Source: Halobacillus aidingensis (GTDB taxonomy: Bacteria > Bacillota > Bacilli > Bacillales > Halobacillaceae). From it: DNA of 64,000 nucleotides. The position numbers and the translations under genes are program-made. Positions 25,355 to 32,659 of this stretch are shown here, piece after piece. The stretch is taken from positions 124,001-188,000 of the forward strand of contig NZ_FNIZ01000003.1 of NCBI RefSeq assembly GCF_900104185.1, in the 5' to 3' direction. The notes under the pieces are model-generated. The model did no database searches and was not told the origin of the DNA. It saw only the letters and a program-made list of their open reading frames with translations. Within the stretch, counting starts at the first letter, position 1; every line of letters starts with the position of its first letter.

Positions 25355-25490
25355 CAATAAAAAAAGACCTTGGCCCTATTTTCGTGCAGGCCAAGGTCTT
25401 GCGTACTATGGTCATAGTTTGGTGAACCGAGTGTTTGCACACTGAAGTGACGATTCACCAACCGCTTTATACGGTCGCTACTCCCCTTGT
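25355..25490 (-). ncRNA. yybP-ykoY-type (Mn2+) riboswitch with terminator
   Basis: Reading the minus strand, the leader starts with GGGGAGTAGCG (25476-25486 reversed), continues through paired regions (GTTGGTGAA.. and GGTTCACCAAAC), then GCAAGACCTTGGCC and the partner GGCCAAGGTCTT followed by seven T. The 5' GGGGAGTAG and the CAAGACCTT segment are conserved in the yybP-ykoY class, which senses Mn2+. The last hairpin (arms 25364-25375 and 25389-25400) is a strong intrinsic terminator 30 bases before the exchanger gene, suggesting transcriptional control: Mn2+ binding should favour read-through. Identified by eye from memory of the consensus. Confidence 0.75.
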
Positions 25491-25573
25491 TACTATTAAT
25501 ATAGCGAATTCCAACGAAATGGTCAACAATATAGTCTGCTACCCATCAAGATGATCTTCAACTATCTGGCAGG

Positions 25574-26106
25574 ATTGTGTAAGGCTCAGTTTCGAGATGT
25601 TTGTTGAGTGGATGGGGGCTGCGGGGAATGACTCGCTTTCCGCGGGAGCGCGCCTGAGCCTCTTCGGACTCCGTCCTGCGGGGTCTCATCTAGCACTCTT
25701 TTCCCGCAGGAGTCTCGCCATTCCCCTCCGCCCCTTTACCATGGGAGTGTCTCGAAACCACTTCTCAGAAACTCTGCTGGTATGCTCAAGCGAAGTGGAT
25801 AATATAATACTCTCCCAGTGTGAATCCGAATGTAAAAGCTTGATATAGAGCGCTTTATGCCTACTTCTAAGTGGGGATGGGAGACGCCCCATTGTGGTAA
25901 AGGGGTTCGTTTCTCACATGCATCGAATGGGGTTGTTGGGAAGCTGCGAGACTCCCGTGGGAGAAGGAGACAGGCGAGATCCCGCAAGGCGATAGCCTGA
26001 GGAAGCTCGGCGCTCCCCCACAGGAAAGCGAGTGGCTTCCCAACAACCCCTGACTCCAAATACGGCAAACGAACCCCGATTATCTCGAAACTGAGTCTTC
26101 CACAAT
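25574..26106. mobile_element. 533-bp non-coding element with 25-bp terminal inverted repeats
   Basis: The ends ATTGTGTAAGGCTCAGTTTC.. (25574-25598) and the complement of 26082-26106 match at 23 of 25 positions; the inner 14 (CTCAGTTTCGAGAT) are exact. Inside, two copies of a GC-rich ~125-bp segment face each other: one at about 25620-25735 (ACTCGCTTTCCGCGGG ... CCCGCAGGAGTCTCGCC) and one at about 25935-26045 in reverse orientation. No credible protein is encoded. It resembles MITE-like or repeated elements seen in many Bacillaceae. No clear target duplication. Confidence 0.6.
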
Positions 26107-26124
26107 AGGGAGCTATTGTAAAAC

Positions 26125-26155
26125 ATAAAAAAGCGGCCGGGTGGCCGCTTTTTTA
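26125..26155 (-). terminator. Terminator of the subtilase gene
   Basis: AAGCGGCC/GGCCGCTT with a four-base loop, flanked by A and T runs, adjacent to the stop codon. Confidence 0.9.
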
Positions 26156-26157
26156 GA

Positions 26158-27351
26158 TTAATAGTTTACCGCATCATACGAGTTGATGACCCCGTGTTCG
26201 AAGTAGTAGCCGGTACCGTAGATTGGATCAGCTGTTTGTTCGATGGCTGCACGGATGTTGCTGTTGGAGCGTCCTTGAGACGCAAGCAATCCAGCTAGTC
26301 CAGCGACATGAGGGGAAGCCATGGATGTCCCGGACATGTAGGCATATCCTCTGTTAGGAACAGTAGAAGCGATGTCGACACCAGGAGCTGTCACATCTAC
26401 CCATGTGCCATAGTTGGAGAAGGACGCCTTGTTGTTGTTGCTATCGACTGCACCAACGGCGATGGCATTGTCATAGGAAGCCGGTTCGAATGTTGTGGAT
26501 ACTCCATCGTTACCTGCAGCGGCGATGACGACTGAACCTTTATTCCAAGCGTAGTTGACTGCATCTTCAAGCGTTTGCGTGTCACAGTTACAACCAAGGG
26601 AAAGGTTGATGACCTCCGCTCCTACGTCAGCAGAATAACGGATTGCATCCGCGATGTCATACAAAGAACCGCTGCCGTTTGCATCAAGTGCACGTACGGC
26701 AAGAATTTTCGTGTTTGGAGCCATACCTGCAACACCTGCTCCGTTATTCGTTTCTGCAGCTGCTGTTCCTGCCACGTGTGTTCCGTGATTATTCAAGTCC
26801 ATTGGATCATAATCGTTATCTACGAAATCATAGCCTTTGATTGTTTTACCATCAAGATCCGGATGATTGTAGTCGACCCCAGAGTCGACAATGGCAATTT
26901 CCTGGCTGCTGCTTCCGCGGGTAATATCCCATGCAGCTTCTGTGTCTGTGTTCTGTGGACCATACTGGTATCCACTATAGTAAGTATCATTTGGCGCCCA
27001 TGTTGCTTCGAAAACGTAGTTTGGTTCAGCATATTCCACGTTTGGATTATTGCTGAGTGCTTTTGCTACAGCTTCTACGTTTCCGACTTTAAGTACTTTT
27101 ACTTTCGAATCTACGAAAGAGCGCTCTTCTGTCACTTCTTTTGCTCCGAATTTCTCCAGTTGTTGATCATTCAAAGATTTGCCGTTTTTGAACTTAACGA
27201 CAACTTCGCCTTTTACGAATTCTCCTTTATCTTCCTGTACGTTGACTTTGTTCAATGACTCCGGTGCGGAATCAGCGAACGCCTGCCCGGTTGTCGGCAG
27301 AATGGCCAGTGTGGCTGCGAGTGATAGTGTTGCTAGTTTTTTGAACTTCAA
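26158..27351 (-). CDS. Secreted subtilisin-like serine protease (S8, thermitase-like)
   Basis: 397-residue precursor. Signal peptide (1-26, ending AFADS), I9-type propeptide (about 40-115, GEVVVKFKNGKS ... VEYAEPNYVFEA), then mature protease with the triad Asp156 (IVDSGVDYNHPDL), His189 (NHGTHVAGT) and Ser343 (GTSMASPHVAG); the oxyanion Asn is in AAAGNDG. A Cys pair (CNCD, about 254-256) is unusual for secreted Bacillus subtilases. The TTG start is supported by AAGGAGGAA upstream. It probably acts outside the cell together with the M4 protease. Confidence 0.94.
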   Translation of the reverse strand: MKFKKLATLSLAATLAILPTTGQAFADSAPESLNKVNVQEDKGEFVKGEVVVKFKNGKSLNDQQLEKFGAKEVTEERSFVDSKVKVLKVGNVEAVAKALSNNPNVEYAEPNYVFEATWAPNDTYYSGYQYGPQNTDTEAAWDITRGSSSQEIAIVDSGVDYNHPDLDGKTIKGYDFVDNDYDPMDLNNHGTHVAGTAAAETNNGAGVAGMAPNTKILAVRALDANGSGSLYDIADAIRYSADVGAEVINLSLGCNCDTQTLEDAVNYAWNKGSVVIAAAGNDGVSTTFEPASYDNAIAVGAVDSNNNKASFSNYGTWVDVTAPGVDIASTVPNRGYAYMSGTSMASPHVAGLAGLLASQGRSNSNIRAAIEQTADPIYGTGYYFEHGVINSYDAVNY

Positions 27352-27363
27352 AACTATTCCTCC

Positions 27364-27713
27364 TTAAAAGTTTATACTCTAGTAATTCTAAGAATTTCGC
27401 CGTTTTCCTTCAAAATACGGGTTGGGATAGTTGTTATGGGGGAAGGTCTTTAAAAGGGGTTTTGCAGGTGGGTATTCCCAAGTTTTTATGTTCAAAAAGG
27501 TCTTGCGGTTCATGGAAATGGAAGATGATAGAAAATATCATGAAATAATATTGGCTGGAAACTTACCGTTCAGGTTTTGCTGTGAACATTAATAGAAATG
27601 TCATTTTTGTAAAGGAATGTCTAAGAGTACTGTTTCCTAGTCTTATAGATTCAGGATCTTCGTAAAATAGGATGTAATTATTACCATTTTTAATTCTTTT
27701 TATCAAGCGAAGG
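27364..27713. other. Non-coding interval between subtilase and gas-vesicle operon
   Basis: About 350 bases without a credible gene. A TATAAA-type -10 for the subtilase lies at the left end. A weaker sigma-B-like pattern (CTTTAA, 16 bases, GGGTAT at 27470-27475) is present. A 79-codon minus-strand frame here has no ribosome site and no recognisable features. Confidence 0.5.
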
Positions 27714-27738
27714 GTTTTAGATAGCCATTCGTGGGAAG
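27714..27738 (+). promoter_or_regulatory. Candidate sigma-B promoter of the gas-vesicle operon
   Basis: GTTTTA at 27714-27719, 13-base spacer, GGGAAG at 27733-27738, close to the consensus GTTTAA-N12-15-GGGWAW. It lies 56 bases before the first gvp start codon. Confidence 0.45.
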
Positions 27739-27793
27739 TAAGAGTAGAAACCAGCCAAAAATTATAGATGCAAAATATTAGGGTGGTGTTTTG

Positions 27794-28327
27794 ATGACAC
27801 ATTCACAAAACGATGAGGAAAAAAAGAATACAATTGTTGATCAAGTGGAAGGAGGGTTGAAAAAATCCGCGCATGTCATTAAGGATAAGATGCCGAATCC
27901 GGTATCTAAAATTATCCGGAAGGCAGATGACCCACAAGAGGCGACTGAACATGCCAAGGATGAAATGAGTGACCAAGCGGGAGATTTTTTCCGGGAGCAA
28001 TTTGAAAGGCAGATGCAGTCTAAAATCGAGGACATGAAAGAAGAGCTTCAGGAGAAAACTTCAGCGAATGCCGATCATGTTCATTCGAAGGCAGAAGAAG
28101 TAAAGCAGAAGGTTCAGGAGCATCTCCTTGAATTCAAAGAAAAGCTCGGTTCTGTCAAAGAATCAGGTGAGCAGATTCAGGATTCTATAAGTGAGAACAG
28201 TTCTTCGAGCGGAAGGATCAAAGGCGCCAACGATATTAAAGGGGTCTCTCATATAAAGAGTTCCGCTTCTATTAAAGGTCCAAAAGATATCAAAGGATTA
28301 TCAAGTATCAAAACTTATCATTCGTAA
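27794..28327 (+). CDS. gvpQ: Gas-vesicle accessory protein, GvpQ-like, with hexapeptide tail
   Basis: 177 residues, highly charged, mostly helical by composition (several [27 protein letters not shown] stretches), no membrane span. The last 36 residues are six exact hexapeptides starting with Ile-Lys: [36 protein letters not shown]. Name by position: in B. megaterium gvpQ precedes gvpB-R-N-F-G-L-S-K-J-T-U, and the order here is the same from this gene onward. ATG 27794 follows GGGTGGTG. Function unknown; probably assembly or clustering of vesicles. Confidence 0.6.
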   Translation: MTHSQNDEEKKNTIVDQVEGGLKKSAHVIKDKMPNPVSKIIRKADDPQEATEHAKDEMSDQAGDFFREQFERQMQSKIEDMKEELQEKTSANADHVHSKAEEVKQKVQEHLLEFKEKLGSVKESGEQIQDSISENSSSSGRIKGANDIKGVSHIKSSASIKGPKDIKGLSSIKTYHS

Positions 28328-28347
28328 ATAAGGAGAGGAGATTTAAA

Positions 28348-28641
28348 ATGGCGATTCAAAAATCAACAGATAGTTCCAGTCTTGCAGAAGTGGTTGACCG
28401 TATTTTGGATAAAGGAATTGTGATCGATGCGTTTGCCCGCGTTTCCGTTGTGGGAATTGAATTGATTACGGTTGAAGCGAGAGTAGTCATTGCCAGTGTG
28501 GATACATGGCTCAGATATGCAGAAGCTGTCGGCCTACTGCGGGATGAGGTTGAAGAGGAAGGACTCGGAGGCCGCCTAGGTGAAGAGGAACAGTCGTCAT
28601 CCTCCCGTTCTTCAAATGAAAGAGGAGAATTTAGTATATAA
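28348..28641 (+). CDS. gvpA: Major gas-vesicle structural protein
   Basis: 97 residues. Core of the GvpA family at about 10-66: [51 protein letters not shown] (amphipathic helix, beta hairpin, helix), which stacks as ribs to make the vesicle wall. Followed by an acidic, Ser-rich tail ([11 protein letters not shown]) like that of GvpB in B. megaterium. Strong RBS AAGGAGAGGAG. Hairpins after the gene may raise its mRNA relative to the accessory genes, as wall protein is needed in great excess. It is the only canonical copy in the window; gvpS and gvpJ are paralogues. Confidence 0.96.
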   Translation: MAIQKSTDSSSLAEVVDRILDKGIVIDAFARVSVVGIELITVEARVVIASVDTWLRYAEAVGLLRDEVEEEGLGGRLGEEEQSSSSRSSNERGEFSI

Positions 28642-28662
28642 AAGAATTGGTGAAAGGAATAG

Positions 28663-28710
28663 GGTGGAATTTTCGTAATTCCATCTTGTTTCTCATCTAT
28701 AAAAGAAACA
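28663..28710 (+). terminator. Hairpins after gvpA, probable attenuator or mRNA stabiliser
   Basis: GGTGGAATT/AATTCCATC (28663-28685) followed closely by TGTTTCT/AGAAACA (28687-28710). No long T-run, so at most partial termination inside the operon. Confidence 0.4.
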
Positions 28711-28741
28711 GTTTGATAGGAAAAGAGAGGGATGCACCGCT

Positions 28742-29002
28742 ATGAAGGTCTTGAATGAAGTAACCGAATTTTTCAATGAGAATATTGCACCGCCACATAA
28801 AATCATTTCTGCTAGAAAGAAAGACCAGGAGTGGCGGGTGTTGGTCGAAGTGATTGAAGAAAAGGAATATATGAAAAAGTATGCCAGGGATCAAATGGTC
28901 GGGTTATATGAAGTTTTTCTTGATGAGAACATTGAAGTAACAGGCTTTTCACGTTTAAGCCTCAGATATCGCACCGACATTGAAGAACAGGTCGAGCAGT
29001 AG
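28742..29002 (+). CDS. gvpO: Gas-vesicle protein GvpO/GvpR
   Basis: 86 residues. Matches the GvpO family pattern: EWRVLVEVIEEKEYMK..., then GLYEVFLDENIEVTGFSRLSLRYRTD, i.e. a small alpha-beta protein with the typical YEV-LD and R-RY motifs. In B. megaterium the gene at this position is called gvpR. Role unknown; reported as needed for or regulating vesicle formation in other organisms. It lies between gvpA and gvpN as in related clusters. Confidence 0.8.
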   Translation: MKVLNEVTEFFNENIAPPHKIISARKKDQEWRVLVEVIEEKEYMKKYARDQMVGLYEVFLDENIEVTGFSRLSLRYRTDIEEQVEQ

Positions 29003-29013
29003 GAGGAGGGATG

Positions 29014-29919
29014 ATGAGTGTACTTAAACAAAGCAGCAACCATCCTTCTACAAACCAACACGTTTATGATCAACCCTTCTTTAAAAGCCTAATCCGGCGT
29101 TCTTCAAACTATTTATCAGCTGGTTATCCTGTTCACTATACAGGTCCATCAGGCATCGGGAAAACGACACTTGCTATCCATGTGGCGAAGCAAAGAAACA
29201 AGCCTGTAACGCTCCTTTCAGGGAATAAGGATTTGACCAATGACGACTTGATTGGCGCTTACAAAGGGTACAGCCGTAAAAAGCTGAATGATAATTTTGT
29301 AAGGACCGTTCAAAAGATTGAAGAAAATGTCACGGAAGATTGGGTGAGCGGACATCTTTATGAAGCGGTGAAACATGGACATACCTTGGTGTATGACGAG
29401 TTCACAAGATCGAGTCCGGAAACGAACAATTTGTTTTTATCTGTTCTAGAAGAAAAAATCCTTCCTTTATATGGATCGAAAAGTAAGGATTCACACGTGA
29501 GGGTTCATCCTGATTTCAGGGTCATTTTCACGAGTAATCCGGCTGAATACATCGGAGTTTACGACACGCAGGATGCGTTAATGGATCGGATGATTTCCAT
29601 CCCGTTGAATGCCATGAGTTTGGAAGCTGAGGTGGCAGTTGTGATGGAGAGGACGAAAATGAAGCAGAAGAAAGCCGAAGCCATCGTCCGCTTTGTAAGA
29701 GAAGTGAAAAAATCGATGGATGAGAAGGAAGATTTTCTAAGTTTGCGTGCCTCGATCATGATTGCTGATATTGCTGAAAAAACAAGCGTGCGTGTGGATG
29801 GAAAGGATGAAGCATTCCAGAACCTGTGTCTGGATATGACTTATTTTTCCGTATTATCGATGACGAAGGATGAAGAGAAAGCAAGGAAAATCATTCTTGA
29901 TCATTGCAAAAAGGTTTAG
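29014..29919 (+). CDS. gvpN: Gas-vesicle AAA+ ATPase GvpN
   Basis: 301 residues. MoxR-like AAA+ ATPase: Walker A GPSGIGKTTL (near 45), GNKDLTNDDLIGAYKGY, Walker B TLVYDEFTRS, sensor FTSNPAEYIGVY, arginine-finger region DALMDRMISIPL. GvpN is thought to drive growth of the vesicle cylinder. Two ATG codons are possible (29011, 29014); spacing from AGGAGG at 29001-29006 favours 29014. It is followed directly by gvpF. Confidence 0.96.
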   Translation: MSVLKQSSNHPSTNQHVYDQPFFKSLIRRSSNYLSAGYPVHYTGPSGIGKTTLAIHVAKQRNKPVTLLSGNKDLTNDDLIGAYKGYSRKKLNDNFVRTVQKIEENVTEDWVSGHLYEAVKHGHTLVYDEFTRSSPETNNLFLSVLEEKILPLYGSKSKDSHVRVHPDFRVIFTSNPAEYIGVYDTQDALMDRMISIPLNAMSLEAEVAVVMERTKMKQKKAEAIVRFVREVKKSMDEKEDFLSLRASIMIADIAEKTSVRVDGKDEAFQNLCLDMTYFSVLSMTKDEEKARKIILDHCKKV

Positions 29920-29933
29920 GAGGTAGTCTGTTT

Positions 29934-30695
29934 ATGAGTGAACAAATGGGAATCTATGTTTTTTGTTGTATTCAAACAACAGAGGAGAAAAGTTTCGGTA
30001 CGGTTGAATTTGAAGGCGAAGAAAAGGAAGTTTTCACGGTCCATCATAAAGATGCGGCCATGGTAGCTGTAGAAGCACCGATTAAAATCTATCACCCGAA
30101 GAAAAAAGCACTCATGACTCACCAGCAAGTGATTTCGAGAGTCATGGAAACAGAGAGTTCTGTCGTTCCCATCAGCTTTGGGAATGTTTTTAATACGAAA
30201 GAAGATACTCAAGTGCTCATCGAAAACCTTTATCCTCAACTGGAGAAGTTGTTTGTCGAAGTTCGGAATAAAATCGAAATTGGTTTGAAAATCATTGGTA
30301 AAAGAGAATGGCTGGAAGAGCAGATCAACCAGAACGACCGGGTGAAAAAGAAAAAGGAAACGGTAGCGAACAAATCTGAAGCGGCCGGCTATTTCGACCG
30401 GATTCAACTTGGTGAGATGGCTCGTGACTTTTTTACACAGATTCAGAAAGAAATCGAAACTACCATCCATGGGCCGTTGGATCAATTAGCGGAGGCTTCC
30501 CAGGTGAACGATACGATTGGCGAAAAAATGCTTTTGAATGGAGCATATTTAATCGATCGGGAAAAGGAAGAGGCGTTCGATAAAAAAGTCAATGAGCTGC
30601 ATGAGCGGTGGAAGGAATATGTTGATTTCAAATATACAGGACCATGGCCTGCGTATAATTTCATCAACATCAAGTTGAAAGTAGAAGCCTCATGA
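29934..30695 (+). CDS. gvpF: Gas-vesicle protein GvpF
   Basis: 253 residues, GvpF/L family. Begins MGIYVFCCIQTTEEKSFG, contains MTHQQVISRVMETESSVVPISFGNVF and ends FKYTGPWPAYNFINIKL, the conserved C-terminal signature. GvpF binds GvpA and is thought to initiate or chaperone nucleation. ATG 29934 with AGGAGG at 29918-29923; its TGA overlaps the gvpG ATG. Confidence 0.95.
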   Translation: MSEQMGIYVFCCIQTTEEKSFGTVEFEGEEKEVFTVHHKDAAMVAVEAPIKIYHPKKKALMTHQQVISRVMETESSVVPISFGNVFNTKEDTQVLIENLYPQLEKLFVEVRNKIEIGLKIIGKREWLEEQINQNDRVKKKKETVANKSEAAGYFDRIQLGEMARDFFTQIQKEIETTIHGPLDQLAEASQVNDTIGEKMLLNGAYLIDREKEEAFDKKVNELHERWKEYVDFKYTGPWPAYNFINIKLKVEAS

Positions 30696-30946
30696 TTCAA
30701 AAACTATTCACTTCGCCCATTCATTTAATAAAAAAAGTCGGAGAGCATGTGAAAGAAGAAGTGGATAAGGAAATGTACGATCTCGAGCACATTCAAAAGA
30801 AATTGATCCAGCTGCAAATGATGTATGAATTGGAAGAGATTTCAGAAGAGCATTATGAGGAGCAGGAAGAAGAGCTGCTTATACGCTATGAGGTCGCCAA
30901 AAAGCTGGAGATGGAGCAATGGGAGAACATGACGAAAAGGAAGTAA
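30692..30946 (+). CDS. gvpG: Gas-vesicle protein GvpG
   Basis: 84 residues, overlapping gvpF by four bases (ATGA). Starts MIQKLFTSPIHLIKKVGEHVKEEVDKEMYD and continues as one long charged amphipathic helix with QMMYELEEISEEHYEEQEEELL, typical of GvpG. A small assembly factor found between gvpF and gvpL in most clusters; it probably forms a complex with GvpF/L and the minor GvpA-like proteins. Confidence 0.92.
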   Translation: MIQKLFTSPIHLIKKVGEHVKEEVDKEMYDLEHIQKKLIQLQMMYELEEISEEHYEEQEEELLIRYEVAKKLEMEQWENMTKRK

Positions 30947-30958
30947 GGAGTTTTCAAG

Positions 30959-31777
30959 ATGGAAAGGCTACTGTATTTGTATGGAATCACTCTTAAAGAG
31001 GAAGCCGCTTCTCAAAGCATCTCTGACCTTAAGGGGATCGATGGAAAGGCTGGTCTTGAAGTGCTGGATTATGGCTGGTGTTCAGCAATCGTCAGCCCTG
31101 TCGACGAAGGGGAGTTCGGAGAAGAGGCATTGGAAACGAACACACAGCAAATGGAATGGGTGCAGGAAAAGGCTTATCTGCATCATGAAATATTAATGAG
31201 CTTGAAGAATGCCCTCACCTTGATTCCGATGAAATTTTGTACGATTTTTCAGCATGAAGAAAGTCTGAAAAAGAAGATGGATGCCCATGAAAAAGAATGG
31301 ATGACCCTTTTAGAGAAGTTAAAGGGAAAAGAAGAATGGAACATCAAAGTCTTCAACCATTCGGACCTCTTAAAGGAGCAAGTAGCAGACCATCATCCTG
31401 AGATTCAAAAGAAAAAAGAAGAAATTTCACAGATGTCTAAAGGTATGCAGTACTTGCAAAGGAAAAAACTCGACCAGTCCATTGAGCAGCAAGTATTGCA
31501 GGAGCAGCAGAAATACGTGAGGCAGTTACATAGTGAGTGGGAGGCACTATGTGAAGACACCGCTGAGAAAAAAGTCTGGAATAAAAATGTGACCGGAAAA
31601 GATGCGGATATGTGTTGGAATGGTGCCTACTTGATCGAGGTCGATAAAGTAGAAACTTTTTTAAAGAATATAACAAACGCGAATGAGCAAGGGGAAAAGG
31701 CAGGCTGGGTGATTGAAGTGACAGGTCCATGGCCTCCTTATCACTTTTCGTCACTCTCTAAAAGTGAGGTGGACTGA
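30959..31777 (+). CDS. gvpL: Gas-vesicle protein GvpL
   Basis: 272 residues, second GvpF/L paralogue. N-terminal ERLLYLYGITLKEEAASQS, TLIPMKFCTIFQHEESLKKKMD in the middle and C-terminal EVTGPWPPYHFSSL, matching GvpF's TGPWPAYNF. GvpL of halophilic archaea contacts many other Gvp proteins and is thought to be the hub of an assembly complex. RBS AAGGAG. Followed immediately by gvpS. Confidence 0.94.
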   Translation: MERLLYLYGITLKEEAASQSISDLKGIDGKAGLEVLDYGWCSAIVSPVDEGEFGEEALETNTQQMEWVQEKAYLHHEILMSLKNALTLIPMKFCTIFQHEESLKKKMDAHEKEWMTLLEKLKGKEEWNIKVFNHSDLLKEQVADHHPEIQKKKEEISQMSKGMQYLQRKKLDQSIEQQVLQEQQKYVRQLHSEWEALCEDTAEKKVWNKNVTGKDADMCWNGAYLIEVDKVETFLKNITNANEQGEKAGWVIEVTGPWPPYHFSSLSKSEVD

Positions 31778-32026
31778 GTGTCCTACAGAGAAAATTACGA
31801 AAATCAGGATATTGCCCTTATTGATATCTTAGATACCGTTCTGGATAAAGGGGTGGCCATCAAGGGGGATATCATCATATCCATTGCCGGGATTGACCTT
31901 GTCTATGTGGATTTGAAAGTATTGATTTCTTCTGTAGAAACTCTGGTCCAATCCAGCTTGGATGACTCCCTCAACTCTAAAACGCTGGATAGTGAAAAGG
32001 AGGCGTTGGAACGTGTCACAAAATAA
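31778..32026 (+). CDS. gvpS: Minor gas-vesicle protein GvpS (GvpA paralogue)
   Basis: 82 residues, GvpA-like core ALIDILDTVLDKGVAIKGDIIISIAGIDLVYVDLKVLISSVETLV. Lacks the long acidic tail of gvpA. The GTG start directly follows the gvpL stop codon, so translation is coupled. Minor paralogues such as S, J and M are thought to form the tips or initiate assembly. Its last 14 bases overlap the gvpK start. Confidence 0.9.
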   Translation: MSYRENYENQDIALIDILDTVLDKGVAIKGDIIISIAGIDLVYVDLKVLISSVETLVQSSLDDSLNSKTLDSEKEALERVTK

Positions 32027-32312
32027 TTTACAAGAGCAACCGTTTAAAAGCGGCCGACTCAACTTAGACCCGGACGGAGCGGAGCAAGGACTTGCGCAAC
32101 TCGTCTTGACCGTCATTGAACTGCTTCGTCAACTCGTGGAAAAACAAGCGATCCGCCGGGTGGATGGTGGAACGTTGTCCGAAGAGCAGATCGAGCAGCT
32201 GGGTGTGGCCCTCATGAACCTCGAAGTGAAAATGGATGAACTGAAAGAAATTTTTGACCTGAATGATGAAGATCTCAATATCGATCTAGGACCTTTAGGC
32301 AATTTGTTATAA
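32013..32312 (+). CDS. gvpK: Gas-vesicle protein GvpK
   Basis: 99 residues, helical. Family signature RLNLDPDGAEQGLAQLVLTVIELLRQLVEKQAIRRVDGG.LSEEQIEQLG is complete. A GTG start at 32013 is chosen: AAGGAGG at 31997-32003 inside gvpS is correctly spaced and the protein then begins SQNNLQEQPF. The frame is open further upstream within gvpS, but without a ribosome site. Overlap with gvpS couples translation. Confidence 0.93.
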   Translation: MSQNNLQEQPFKSGRLNLDPDGAEQGLAQLVLTVIELLRQLVEKQAIRRVDGGTLSEEQIEQLGVALMNLEVKMDELKEIFDLNDEDLNIDLGPLGNLL

Positions 32313-32329
32313 AAAAGGAGGCATCATAG

Positions 32330-32644
32330 ATGTCCATTGAACACCCGACTCAGTCAAACAGTATTGTGGATGTGTTAGAAACCGTTCTGGATAAAGGGGT
32401 GGTTATCGCCGGTGATATCAGGGTGGGACTTGCAGATGTGGAGCTTTTGACAATCAAAATCCGCCTCATCGTCGCCTCTGTAGATAAAGCAAAAGAAATC
32501 GGCATGGACTGGTGGGAAACCGACCCATATTTGAATTCGAAAGCCGCTCAATCGAACACGGAAGCATTGGAAAAAGAAAATGAAGAACTGCAAAAACGCA
32601 TTGAACAATTGGAGAAAAACATGCAGAAAGTCTATCAAAAATAA
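32330..32644 (+). CDS. gvpJ: Minor gas-vesicle protein GvpJ (GvpA paralogue)
   Basis: 104 residues. GvpA-like core SIVDVLETVLDKGVVIAGDIRVGLADVELLTIKIRLIVASVDKAKEIG, then GMDWWETDPYL, characteristic of GvpJ, and a C-terminal coiled coil (EALEKENEELQKRIEQLEKNM). Shares DKGVVIAGDI with gvpS. Strong AAGGAGG ribosome site. Needed for vesicle formation in systems studied. Confidence 0.93.
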   Translation: MSIEHPTQSNSIVDVLETVLDKGVVIAGDIRVGLADVELLTIKIRLIVASVDKAKEIGMDWWETDPYLNSKAAQSNTEALEKENEELQKRIEQLEKNMQKVYQK

Positions 32645-32659
32645 AAGGAGAGATGAACC

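Noticed and set aside
25597-26126. Several 68-110 codon frames in the inverted-repeat element
   Set aside because: They overlap on both strands, arise from the GC-rich repeats and lack ribosome sites and recognisable motifs.
27563-27802. 79-codon frame on the minus strand
   Set aside because: No ribosome site, no domain pattern, and it overlaps the gvp promoter region and start.
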